The translations under genes and the position numbers were made by a program. A stretch of DNA of 64,000 nucleotides. It comes from Paracoccaceae bacterium. GTDB taxonomy: Bacteria; Pseudomonadota; Alphaproteobacteria; Rhodobacterales; Rhodobacteraceae. The DNA is taken from contig WLWX01000001.1 in the NCBI GenBank assembly GCA_012103375.1, positions 186,001 to 250,000 on the forward strand. The letters are read 5' to 3'. Below are positions 46,759-55,065 of this stretch, piece by piece. Positions within the stretch are counted from its first letter, which is position 1, and each line of letters opens with the position of its first letter. The notes under the pieces are model-generated. The model was not told the DNA's origin. It was given only the letters and a program-made list of their open reading frames with translations, and made no database searches.

Positions 46759-47220
46759 ATGATGGCATCTGACAAAGACGATGATCCGCAGCCCGAATTG
46801 CGTAGCACCGACAGATCGCTTGCGATTTCCCTTTTGAGGACGCGGGAAAGCGTGATGCAGCCGATCCGCGAAATGCTTAGCAAAAGCGGGATCAGCGAAC
46901 AAAAATGGCGCGTTCTGCGTGTTGTGGCCGAATCTGGTCCGATGGATCAGACCGTTCTGGCCGACCGGGCCTGCCTGCTGCTGCCCAGTTTGACGCGGAT
47001 CCTGAAGGCGATGGAAGACGACGGGTTGCTTGATCGCAATCCCAGCGAAACCGACCGGCGCAAGACGCTTGTTTCCATTGCGCCAAATGGCCAGTCAATC
47101 CTTGAAAAACACGCCGATGAATCAAACGCGATTTTCCAGCGATTGCGTGACAATTACGGGCACGACGACATGCGCAAACTGCTCGACATGTTAGAGCGTC
47201 TGCAGAGCATCGCCCCCTGA
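46759..47220 (+). CDS. hpaR: MarR-family homoprotocatechuate operon repressor
   Basis: A 153-residue winged-helix regulator of the MarR group resembling HpaR/HpcR: SLAISLLRTRESVMQPIREM at the N-terminus, GISEQKWRVLRVVAE for the recognition region and LLPSLTRILKAMEDDGLL with the wing around ETDRRKTLVSI. ATG 46759 is chosen because GAAGGGG lies at the right distance; 46741 and 46762 are alternatives. The frame is intact although the enzyme genes it would control are mostly broken. Confidence 0.85.
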   Translation: MMASDKDDDPQPELRSTDRSLAISLLRTRESVMQPIREMLSKSGISEQKWRVLRVVAESGPMDQTVLADRACLLLPSLTRILKAMEDDGLLDRNPSETDRRKTLVSIAPNGQSILEKHADESNAIFQRLRDNYGHDDMRKLLDMLERLQSIAP

Positions 47221-47271
47221 GGTTACCCGCCCCAGCGTTTGACCATATCCCGGCAAAAAAGGCATCGCATC

Positions 47272-47451
47272 ATGCAGACTTCCAAGCCCATTCAGGACCT
47301 GCTGGATCGCCGGGCAAACCTGTCGAGTCCGAATGTTTCGACGTTTTACGACGACCCCGTCCATGTGGTTCGCGCCAGCGATGTCTGGCTGTGGGATGCC
47401 GAGGGGCACAAGTACCTCGATTGCTATAACAACGTTGCATATGTCGGGCAG
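47272..47451 (+). pseudogene. Class III aminotransferase, N-terminal fragment
   Basis: The frame starts MQTSKPIQDLLDRRANLSSP and continues VSTFYDDPVHVVRASDVWLW and DAEGHKYLDCYNNVAYVG, the N-terminal part of a class III omega-aminotransferase. After about 60 codons the match stops and the frame runs into an IS3-type fragment (47452 on). The remaining roughly 370 residues are missing. Confidence 0.8.
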
Positions 47452-47500
47452 TACAATCACACGCGCCCTCACCAAGCGCTCAACATGCGACCTTCAATGC
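47452..47500 (+). mobile_element. IS3-family transposase C-terminal scar
   Basis: In the same frame as the aminotransferase fragment, the codons QYNHTRPHQALNMRPSMPD match the very end of IS3-type OrfB integrases (YN-RPH-AL pattern). Only about 16-20 codons remain. It marks a former IS3 insertion that was deleted together with flanking DNA. Confidence 0.65.
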
Positions 47501-47508
47501 CAGACACT

Positions 47509-48310
47509 CTAATCGGAAATGGCCCAGGACTTGGGGGCTAGACAGGTATCGATGAGATAGTTGTCGGAGTAGGCAAAAAATGCGGGACCCTTACGCGCCG
47601 CCGTCCACTGGCTGGCTGGGTCGGAATAGGACGTGAACTTTGGCTCGACCGGTGTCGCTGCTCCGAATGCGGCCTCATCCAGAGTGTCGAGATACTCGCG
47701 GACCGCGCGGGGTGCAGCGTCTGCATCGATCCGCGCAATGTCCCATTCTTCCTTTGGCGCAGAGTACTGCTTGTTGGCATCCGCCTCGATCAAGCTGGCA
47801 TCGACGGCCAGGCGCTGACCGCTGACGAGACCTTCGGCGATGCATCGCGCGACCGTGGTCTCGAAGAGATGGCGCAGCAGCTCACTCTCGCGGAACCGAC
47901 CATGCCGGTTCTTTGAAAAGGTCGAGTGATCCGGCACCCGATCGGCCAGGTCGAGCCGACAAAACCACCTGTACGCGAGGTTCAAGTGTACCTCTTCACA
48001 GAGCCGCCGCTCGGACCGGATGCCGAAGCAGTAACCGACGATCAGCATCCGGATCAGCAGTTCAGGATCGATCGAAGGACGACCGGTGTGGCTGTAGAAA
48101 TCGGCAAGATGGGCGCGGATGCTGCTCAGATCGACGAAACGATCAATCGATCGCAGCAGGTGATCTTGCGGGACATGGTCTTCCAGCGAGAACTCATAGA
48201 ACAGCGCCGCCTGTGCTTCCTGCCTCGGTCCCATCATGGCTGATCCTCCCGCTTGTTGAGAGGATTGAATCAGCGCCATAGCCCTCGATCAAGCAGGAGT
48301 TTTTCAACAA
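47509..48310 (-). mobile_element. IS1182-type element, 3'-truncated, with transposase fragment
   Basis: The transposase frame starts at ATG 48237 (GGAGGATCAGCC site) with MMGPRQEAQAALFYEFSLED and runs VPDHSTFSKNRHGRFRESEL and LAVDASLIEADANKQYSAPK to DNYLIDT, then leaves the family and stops at 47509. About half of the transposase and one end are missing. The surviving right end is CAGGAGTTTTTCAACAA (48294-48310). It inserted into a lacI-type gene. It could not make its own active transposase. Confidence 0.8.
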
Positions 48311-48480
48311 AATTGGCCCAGTGCATCCAGTGCCGCCTCTACCTTTTTTCTGGTGGCATCCGCAACTTTGCCGGGCTGGTTGATTGACCTGGACACAGTC
48401 ATTGCGGACACACCGGCGCGTTCAGCAACTATTGCCAGGTTCGCGCGCCCTTTGGGCAGTGTGATACGATCAGCGGTCAC
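48304..48480 (-). pseudogene. LacI-family regulator, N-terminal fragment cut by IS1182
   Basis: GTG 48480 follows an AGGAGC site. The frame encodes the LacI helix-turn-helix ANLAIVAERAGVSAMTVSRS, then INQPGKVADATRKKVEAALD and DALGQ, at which point the IS1182 end begins and supplies a TGA at 48304. The effector-binding domain is gone. Its position after the dehydrogenase gene suggests it was the regulator of the minus-strand operon 48700-52244. Confidence 0.8.
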
Positions 48481-48699
48481 TGTAGCTCCTATGTCTGTTG
48501 CGCCTAAAACACGCGTCAGGCAGGCGTCTGGTGTTCACCTTACAATAACGGAGTTTTCCGGGAAACTGATGCATTTTCCTGGCAGAGGTTCCGGTTCGGT
48601 TTCTGTTCAGGGTTCGGCGGCAGCGGTTTGGCGCCGCAAGTGGCGTATTCTGGCGGTTTTTATCCTGGCCAATCCCCGCCTGTGCCGACGCGGTCCTTG

Positions 48700-49653
48700 T
48701 CACACAACGCGGCAGGGCAGATCCTTGCCTGCGAAGAAGGCATCCAGATTGTCGGCCGCCAGCATACCCATCGCGGTGCGCACCTCCTGCGTGGCTGAAC
48801 CGATGTGCGGCAGCAGGGTGACGTTGTTCATCTGTTGCAAGGCGTCGGGCACCGATGGTTCGTTTTCAAATACATCCAGACCTGCGCCGGCGATGCGGCC
48901 CGTCGCCAGGGCGTCGATCAGGGCAGACTGGTCGATGCTGTCCCCACGGGCGGTGTTCACCAGATAGGCGGTCGGTTTCATGCGCGCGATATGATCGGCG
49001 GTTACCAGCGGCGGGCTACCGCCCGGCACATGGAGCGATACCACATCTGCTGCGGCCATGACGGCGTCGATACTGTCCAGCCGGGTGGCGTCGAATCCAA
49101 GATCGTCGATGGCCGAGCGGTTGTAGAACACCACCTTCATCCCGAAGCCGAGGGCGGCGCGGCGCGCCGTTGCGCGGCCAATGCGACCCATCCCGACAAT
49201 CCCCAGAACCTTGCCCTGAATACTGGTGCCAAGCCCCTCGACAATCGAAAACCCGCCCCAGCGACCAGTGCGCAGTTTTGCCTCGGCGGCGGTGCTGCCC
49301 CGGGTCGCGGCAAGGATCAGCAGCATCGCGATATCGGCGGTGGCATCGGTCAGCACGTCAGGCGTGTTTGAGACGGCGATGTCCAGATCGTGCGCGGCCG
49401 CGATATCGATGTTGCTGTACCCGACGCCGACATTTGCGATCATACGAACCCGGGCAGCTTCGCTACCAAGAACAGCTGCGTCGATCCTGTCACTGACCGT
49501 TGGGACCAGCGCGTCATAGTCAGCCATCGCCGCCGTCAGGTCGGCGGATGTCATCGGGGCGTCAGTGCTGTTGAAAGTGGCATCAAAGGCGCGATCCAAC
49601 CGCGCCTCGACCGCGGCGGGCAGCGTCCGGGTGACCAGAATTTTGGGTTTCAC
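48700..49653 (-). CDS. D-2-hydroxyacid dehydrogenase (glyoxylate/hydroxypyruvate reductase-like)
   Basis: A 317-residue NAD(P)-dependent D-isomer specific dehydrogenase. Substrate domain at both ends, nucleotide-binding GIVGMGRIGRATARRAALGF in the middle, then VSLHVPGGSPPLVTADHIAR, LVNTARGDSIDQSALIDALA with the catalytic Arg region, a Glu in GLDVFENEP and the His in LLPHIGSATQEVR. It follows the RraA-like gene by 11 bases in the same operon. The exact keto acid is not known. Confidence 0.88.
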   Translation of the reverse strand: MKPKILVTRTLPAAVEARLDRAFDATFNSTDAPMTSADLTAAMADYDALVPTVSDRIDAAVLGSEAARVRMIANVGVGYSNIDIAAAHDLDIAVSNTPDVLTDATADIAMLLILAATRGSTAAEAKLRTGRWGGFSIVEGLGTSIQGKVLGIVGMGRIGRATARRAALGFGMKVVFYNRSAIDDLGFDATRLDSIDAVMAAADVVSLHVPGGSPPLVTADHIARMKPTAYLVNTARGDSIDQSALIDALATGRIAGAGLDVFENEPSVPDALQQMNNVTLLPHIGSATQEVRTAMGMLAADNLDAFFAGKDLPCRVV

Positions 49654-49664
49654 TGTTTTGTCAT

Positions 49665-50596
49665 TCAGGTTCTGGCGGCTTCGAACCTGGCCCAGGCTTC
49701 TTCAAGCTTGTCGATGTTGAACCCCGGCGCGCGCGCCGGTTCCAGTACAATTGCCTCGCAGGATATCACGGTGTCGATGGCCTGCTTCAACTCGGGGAGC
49801 ACCTCGGCAGGGATCACCAGCGCGCCGTGACGGTCGGCATGGATCAATTCGTCCTGCGCCACGCGCATGCCCATGATGTTGACCGGCGTGCCGATCTCGA
49901 CCACGTGGACGAACCCATGGCTTGGCCCGATGGACCCTGCCAGAACCGGGAAACCGTCGTCGATCACATCCAGGTCACGCATGACGCCATTGCTTACCGC
50001 GCCTTTTAGCCGATTGTGTTGAAAAACTCCGTTTTAGGGCCTGAACGATGATTTTTCTTTCCATGCAGCCCGATCCTAAATTTTTGGCGCGGGGGTCGGC
50101 CCAAATCGCCTACATGCGCTCACGCGCAGCCATGCGCTGTCTCGTGGTCAAAGCTTTCCGACTATTTCGCTTCATAGGTTTTCGCAAGAAATCCGCGACG
50201 CTCTGATTTCGGAGTTTTTCAACACAATCAGCCCAAGCCCCTTGTGAACGGCGACATGCACTTCGCCCCACCACCCGGCAATGCAATTGGGATAATCCAC
50301 ATCTTCGACCACAGCCGCAGTCGGCCCAACGCCGCCAGCCATCGAACGGAAATACTCCATGCGCCGGGCGCGAATGACGTCGGCAGCCTCGTTCGGGGGG
50401 CCAGACCCGAGATCTTGGCCGTCCGGGCAAATCCAACGGTGGCCGGATCGCCGGGTTTGGAATGCTGCATGGTGCCCCGTGTGAAGCGATTGAAGCCGCG
50501 CTTGCCTTGTACCACTTCGATGGCGTTGCAGACCGTCGGTGTATCGACGGCCCGCAAAAGCGCAAGAAGATCGTCGGGGATTACTGTGTCAGCCAT
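49665..50596 (-). pseudogene. RraA-family aldolase interrupted by a 218-bp element and a frameshift
   Basis: Starts MADTVIPDDLLALLRAVDTP and matches RraA/4-hydroxy-4-methyl-2-oxoglutarate aldolases (GGVGPTAAVVEDVDYPNCIA, then GVMRDLDVIDDGFPVLAGSI with the conserved Arg-Asp). Two defects: a C6 run at about 50395-50400 needs a seventh C to enter the frame PNEAADVIRARRMEYF, and the element 50012-50229 splits HKGLG from LKGAVSNG. Removing 222 bases and adding one C gives 236 residues. The gene overlaps the hydrolase stop by 16 bases. Confidence 0.85.
50012..50229. mobile_element. 218-bp MITE, copy 1
   Basis: Perfect 20-bp terminal inverted repeats (GATTGTGTTGAAAAACTCCG and its complement), no transposase, and a 4-bp target duplication AGCC (50008-50011 and 50230-50233). 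The sequence is identical, base for base, to the reverse complement of 62274-62491. The end sequence TGTTGAAAAACTCC is shared with the IS1182-type end at 48294-48310. It interrupts the RraA-family gene. Confidence 0.92.
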
Positions 50597-51276
50597 TCGT
50601 TCAATTTCCTGTTTGTGGGTTCTGGATTTTCCAGCGTTGGCAGGTGGCCAGCGCCGGGGATCACGGCAAGCCGCGATCCTTCGATCAGGTCGTGCATCAG
50701 TTCATGACGCGCCAGCGGGCAAAGCCGGTCGTCTTCACCGCAGAGTATCAATGTCGGCACCGCCACGGACTTCAGCGTCTGGCGCTGATCCGGGCGGTGC
50801 TGGATAGCGGCGGATTGGTCGGCGAAGACCTTTGGCCCAAGATCTTCGGCCATCTGCATACACAGGTCGAGGATCCTGTCGCGGTCCGGGCCGTCGCTCA
50901 GATAGTTCGGCTTCATCTCGTCGCGCATCACGTTGCGCAAACCGCCGCCCAGCGCCTGTTTGACCTGGGCTTGGCGTACCGGCGCGTTTTCGGGTGGATC
51001 GGCAAGCGCATTGGTATCCAGAAGGGCAAGCCTGCTGATCCGCTCCGGTGCCTGGCGAAACATCTCCATCGCGACGATGCCCCCCATCGACAGACCCGCC
51101 AGCGCAAAACGAGGCGGCGCGATGGCAAGGATCGCACCCGCCAGCGCCTGCATGGTATCAGCCCCGGTCAATGGGGCCACCATGACCGCCCTCTCGGACG
51201 AGAAGGCGGCGATCTGGGGGGCGAACAAGCGCCCGTCACACATCATGCCGGGCAACAGGACCAGTGGTTCCCGCAT
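50581..51276 (-). CDS. Alpha/beta hydrolase
   Basis: A 231-residue serine hydrolase of the alpha/beta fold: oxyanion region VLLPGMMCDGRLFAPQ, nucleophile elbow FALAGLSMGGIVAMEMF (Ser in GLSMG), an acid in LILCGEDDRLCP and the His in VIPGAGHLPTLENPEP. ATG 51276 overlaps the stop of the bicupin gene (TGATG). In this operon (bicupin, hydrolase, RraA, D-hydroxyacid dehydrogenase) it may hydrolyse a ring-cleavage product or ester; the substrate is not determined. Confidence 0.88.
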   Translation of the reverse strand: MREPLVLLPGMMCDGRLFAPQIAAFSSERAVMVAPLTGADTMQALAGAILAIAPPRFALAGLSMGGIVAMEMFRQAPERISRLALLDTNALADPPENAPVRQAQVKQALGGGLRNVMRDEMKPNYLSDGPDRDRILDLCMQMAEDLGPKVFADQSAAIQHRPDQRQTLKSVAVPTLILCGEDDRLCPLARHELMHDLIEGSRLAVIPGAGHLPTLENPEPTNRKLNEWLTQ

Positions 51277-52244
51277 CAGCCCAGCGGCATGGTCTTGCCA
51301 GCGGGGTCGTCCGTGCGCCGGACGCGGTACATGCTGGCCTCGCCCGTCATCGAAGGCGCAAGCGCCCGTGCCATGCCCTCGGGAACCAGGCAGGTGTCGC
51401 GGGGGGCCAGCACGGTTTCGCCGCCGTCCCATCCCAGGTGCCAATGCCCTTTCACCGGCATCAGCACTTCGGGCACGTCGCAGGCATAGCTTTCCGCCGG
51501 GATCGAGCCGCGCGTAATGAAATCGGCCTCAAAGCCCGGTCGGTCGCGCAAAATTGCATCATGGCCAATGACCTTTGCAGGCTGGTGGTCGGCAAGTGCC
51601 ATCAGATCAAGATAGCGGGCGACATAGTTCGGGACCACATCGGCGGTTGTCGGTTCGGCGCGCTTGGCAAGCTCTGCGTCGGACATCAGCTGCATTGGGC
51701 TGACGTTGTGCGGCAGGGTTTCGCCCTTCTTGCTGTCATAAAGCACACCGTTTTCACCCAGGATCAGACCATGGGCCGCAGCCTCTTCAATGACCTGCGG
51801 TGCCCACATCACGCCGCCGCCCGCGTCGTCACCGCCAAGGAACGCCATGATCATCCCATAGTCGGTGCCGATATTCTCGAACCTGCGGAACATGCCGGTC
51901 GGGATATTGAAGATGTCGCCTTCCTGCAGCGTCACCTCGCCCGCGTCGCCCCAGCGGCCCCAGAAGAAGCGCCAGCGGCCCTTGAGGACGAAGAACACTT
52001 CGGCAGTGTTGTGGTCGTGCAACGAGTTTCGGCACCGCGGCGGCTGACCCGCCGCGCCAATGTTGAAACCCGGAGTCTCGCGGATGTGCACATGCTGATC
52101 GGGGCTTTCCGAGACGCCGCCGCCGATGATGGTAAAATTCTCCTTCTGGTCGCTGCCCGGTGTATGGGCATCAATGAAGGCGGTTTTGCAGGGTTTCAGT
52201 TCGCCATAGCGAACGATGCGGTTTTCCATGTCTTGCAGTGTCAT
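51276..52244 (-). CDS. Two-domain cupin protein, dioxygenase-like
   Basis: A 322-residue bicupin. First cupin around residues 40-160: RNSLHDHNTAEVFFVLKGRW has the metal-ligand histidines and glutamate, and EGDIFNIPTGMFRRFEN the last strand. The second cupin near 235-315 (VLMPVKGHWHLGWDGGETVL) looks less complete. The layout resembles gentisate-type dioxygenases, but identity is uncertain. ATG 52244 is used. It is first in the minus-strand operon that ends with the cut lacI-type gene. Confidence 0.7.
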   Translation of the reverse strand: MTLQDMENRIVRYGELKPCKTAFIDAHTPGSDQKENFTIIGGGVSESPDQHVHIRETPGFNIGAAGQPPRCRNSLHDHNTAEVFFVLKGRWRFFWGRWGDAGEVTLQEGDIFNIPTGMFRRFENIGTDYGMIMAFLGGDDAGGGVMWAPQVIEEAAAHGLILGENGVLYDSKKGETLPHNVSPMQLMSDAELAKRAEPTTADVVPNYVARYLDLMALADHQPAKVIGHDAILRDRPGFEADFITRGSIPAESYACDVPEVLMPVKGHWHLGWDGGETVLAPRDTCLVPEGMARALAPSMTGEASMYRVRRTDDPAGKTMPLG

Positions 52245-52410
52245 GTTCTTTGCCTTGCTGTTCAAATTGATCGGTGTAACGCGTTGCACCCGTTCAATTG
52301 GGCGGTCGAAGGTTGAGCCGTCTTGAGCGCAGGCTTTGACGATAGGCGTGGAAACGGCGGGTGGCCTTGGTTTCCGAAACCCCGCCGCCGACCGCGCGAT
52401 ATGTGGAGAT

Positions 52411-53920
52411 ACTGTTGAAGAAGTCGATGTTTTGGTCGGCGCGTTGTTGAGCGAGAGGCGGCCGCGCGCCGTTTTCTTTCACGTTGGCACTGTTGCTGGC
52501 ACCAACTTCGCCAGTTTCCGGAGGTTTTGAGCTGTTGCTGCGAGTTGGAACTGTTCGGTTGCGCCTTTGGGTCCTCGAAGCCGCATCATCTGCACGCCGA
52601 TGTATCGTTTCAGGTGGGCAAAGAGCATTTCAACCTTCCGCCTTTGGATGAACGACGTCATGTAGGCATCTGTTTTTCGGATATCGCGAGCGACGTCTCG
52701 GGCGGCTTCGTGAACGGACCGCATAAGGCGTCTGCCGTCGTCCTTCGGACAGCATTGCGACTTCAGAGGGCATGCGTCGCAATCGTGCTTTGAGGCTCGG
52801 TATCTGATGAACCCGTCTTTGCTGCCATTGGGCTTTCGCGGTTTTGAGAAGTTCCGCCGATATGTTTGCAAGGCTTTGCCGGTCGGGCAAGTATAGCTGT
52901 CGGTCGCCGGGTCGTAGACAAAGTCTTCGCGTGAGAATGTGCCGTCAGTTCGTTTTGACTTATCCCAGACCGGAATGTGGGGTTCGATTTGACGTTCGTC
53001 CACAAGCCAGCCCAACATCTCGGCTGATCCGTAACCCGTATCACCCACAAGCTTGTCAGGTTTGATGCCAAACCGCTCATGTACACGATCGATCATCTCC
53101 CTTGCTGCCCGCGCCTCTGCAGGCCGGATCGGAGCCGTCGGCTCGACGTCCACGATGACTGCATTATCCAAATCGACCATATAGTTAGTGGAATAGGCAA
53201 AGTAGGCGGCTCCCCCGTCAGCCCCAGTCCAACGCGCTGCTGGATCAGCCGGTGAGATGTATTTGGGGACGACCTTGGTCGCAGCACCGAAGGCCACATC
53301 ATCCAGCGTCTCGAGATATTCGTCGACGGCACGGGACGTCAGATCTGCTGGCAGTCCGTCTTTGCTTTCAACGCCGCGCGTCTGGTTTGCATTCGCGGGG
53401 ATCAGACTGGCATCAACACCAAAGCTGTGGCCGCCAACCAGCCCCTCATCCATGCAGCGCTGCAAAACGACCTCGAACAAATGTCGGAACAAACCGCTCT
53501 CGCGGAAACGGCCATGCCGGTTCTTAGAGAATGTCGAATGGTCGGGCACTGGATCAGCCAAATCAAGCTTACAAAACCAACGATACGCCAGATTGACATG
53601 AACCTCTTCGCAAAGCCGTCGCTCGGAACGGATGCCCTGACAATAGCCCAACAACAGCATGCGGATCATCAGTTCAGGATCAATCGAAGGGCGGCCATTG
53701 GCACTGTAGTATGAAGCGAGCAAGGGGCGCACACCTGTCAGATCAAGGAAGCGATCAATTCCCCGGACGGGATGATCCTTCGGCACAAAACTCTCGATCG
53801 AGAACTCATAGAACAGCGCGCCTTGCGCAACTTGCCTTGGACCCATCATCGCCGAACCCTCCACCCTCAAAACAAGTGAATCAGAGCGTGCGCGGCCAAT
53901 CAACGGACTTTTTCAACAGT
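52411..53920 (-). mobile_element. IS1182-type insertion sequence, complete
   Basis: About 1510 bp with imperfect ends ACTGTTGAAGAAGTC (52411) and, on the other side, GGACTTTTTCAACAGT (to 53920). The outer bases GAT/ATC extend the symmetry. It carries one full transposase. The flanks do not restore an obvious gene. Its ends share TGTTGAA(A/G)AA(C/G)TC with the MITE and with the truncated element at 47509. Confidence 0.85.
52479..53849 (-). CDS. IS1182-family transposase
   Basis: A 456-residue transposase. The N-terminal domain starts MMGPRQVAQGALFYEFSIES (GGAGGG site upstream of ATG 53849), with VPDHSTFSKNRHGRFRESGL, and FGVDASLIPANANQTRGVES. The C-terminal half contains KLVGDTGYGSAEMLGWLVDE, CPTGKALQTYRRNF, a cysteine cluster HDCDACPLKSQCCP, and MLFAHLKRYIGVQMMRLRGP, which supplies the last acidic/basic active-site region. 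The frame is open end to end, so it could act on its own ends and perhaps on related ones. Confidence 0.88.
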   Translation of the reverse strand: MMGPRQVAQGALFYEFSIESFVPKDHPVRGIDRFLDLTGVRPLLASYYSANGRPSIDPELMIRMLLLGYCQGIRSERRLCEEVHVNLAYRWFCKLDLADPVPDHSTFSKNRHGRFRESGLFRHLFEVVLQRCMDEGLVGGHSFGVDASLIPANANQTRGVESKDGLPADLTSRAVDEYLETLDDVAFGAATKVVPKYISPADPAARWTGADGGAAYFAYSTNYMVDLDNAVIVDVEPTAPIRPAEARAAREMIDRVHERFGIKPDKLVGDTGYGSAEMLGWLVDERQIEPHIPVWDKSKRTDGTFSREDFVYDPATDSYTCPTGKALQTYRRNFSKPRKPNGSKDGFIRYRASKHDCDACPLKSQCCPKDDGRRLMRSVHEAARDVARDIRKTDAYMTSFIQRRKVEMLFAHLKRYIGVQMMRLRGPKGATEQFQLAATAQNLRKLAKLVPATVPT

Positions 53921-54029
53921 ATCTGGACGCAGCGATCATTCAGGCGTCGCCCAAAAGCCGAGGAACTTGCTTGCAGATCGCCGCGGTGTCGATCTGCACC
54001 GCTTCCCGGCCGCAACCATGGCGCGCGCA

Positions 54030-55061
54030 TCACATCCGTTCATCGGGCCACCCAACGGGTATGCGCGCGCTGCCCCTGATGATCAGCGGGCTTGCAATTT
54101 CCAGCCGCCCATCGGGCTGCTGGTGCTTTTCAATCATGTCCAGCAGCATCGACACAGCCTCGTCCACCATCTGGTTGACCGGCTGACGCAGGGTCGTCAG
54201 ATCATAGGTCTTCCAGGATGACATCGCGACGTCATCATATCCCACGACCGACACGTCTTCGGGCACCCGCAGCCCCAGATCGCAGCGCAGTGTTTCAAGC
54301 ACGGCAAAGGCCATATGATCGTTGCCGACAAAAATTGCGTCGGTGACGTCGCCGCCCTTAAAAAGGTCCAGGGTCGCGTCCATCGCCATGCTGCGCCGAA
54401 AGTGGCTGTCGATTATCGCGAACGGTTTCATGCCGTATTCGGCCAGCCCGTCCACAAACCCGCTTTGCCGGTCACGTCCGTTAATGGATTTCTTCCAGCC
54501 CGCGATATGGGCGATCCGTTTGTGGCCGGCTGCGGCAAGAAACCGGCCCGCCAATCGCCCGCCTTCGTAATTCGCCGCCGTGACCGAGGGCAGCGAACAG
54601 TCTTCCTGCCCCCGGTTGAACAGCACAAAAGGCATGTTCAGTTCCTGCAACCGCGCCGTCAGATCATTGGACATACTGGCCGAGGCCAGGATAATCCCGT
54701 CGACCTGGTGGGCCAACAACCCCTCGACAACGCCGTCGACCTCTTCCGCCATGTTCATGGCGAAAAACACCATCACATGATAGCCGCGCTTGCTGAGCTG
54801 TTCTGACAGTTTCTGCAAAGCTTCCGGGTAGAACGGGTTTTTCAGATAGGCGAGCACGATGCCGATGGTGAAGGATCGCCCGGTGTTCAGCGAACGCGCC
54901 AATGTGTTGGGTCGATACCCCAGATCGCGTGCGGCATCCTGAACACGCTTTACCTTGTCGGGCGATACCCGCGTCCCAGGTGTGAACACGCGGCTGACGG
55001 TGGGCTGGCTGACGCCCGCTTTCAGTGCCACATGGGCCGCCGTGATCCGCGTGTCCGCCAT
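54030..55061 (-). CDS. LacI-family transcriptional regulator
   Basis: A 343-residue LacI/GalR repressor. HTH at the start (ITAAHVALKAGVSQPTVSRV), hinge helix YRPNTLARSLNTGRSFTIGI, then the periplasmic-binding-like effector domain with VDGIILASASMSNDLTARLQ and VSVVGYDDVAMSSWKTYDL. ATG 55061 lies five bases after the HisD-like stop, so it is the last gene of the ABC importer operon. It most likely binds the double palindrome at 60657-60694 and releases it on binding the imported substrate or a product. Confidence 0.9.
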   Translation of the reverse strand: MADTRITAAHVALKAGVSQPTVSRVFTPGTRVSPDKVKRVQDAARDLGYRPNTLARSLNTGRSFTIGIVLAYLKNPFYPEALQKLSEQLSKRGYHVMVFFAMNMAEEVDGVVEGLLAHQVDGIILASASMSNDLTARLQELNMPFVLFNRGQEDCSLPSVTAANYEGGRLAGRFLAAAGHKRIAHIAGWKKSINGRDRQSGFVDGLAEYGMKPFAIIDSHFRRSMAMDATLDLFKGGDVTDAIFVGNDHMAFAVLETLRCDLGLRVPEDVSVVGYDDVAMSSWKTYDLTTLRQPVNQMVDEAVSMLLDMIEKHQQPDGRLEIASPLIIRGSARIPVGWPDERM

Positions 55062-55065
55062 CGCG

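Noticed and set aside
50172-50360. Peptides ending ISCENL inside the 218-bp element in both copies
   Set aside because: They arise because the same element is read through from flanking genes; there is no start, ribosome site or independent coding signal.
52294-52410. Possible gene remnant left of the complete IS1182-type element
   Set aside because: The short frame (TYRAVGGGVSETKATRRF) matches no family I know and does not join to sequence on the other side of the IS.
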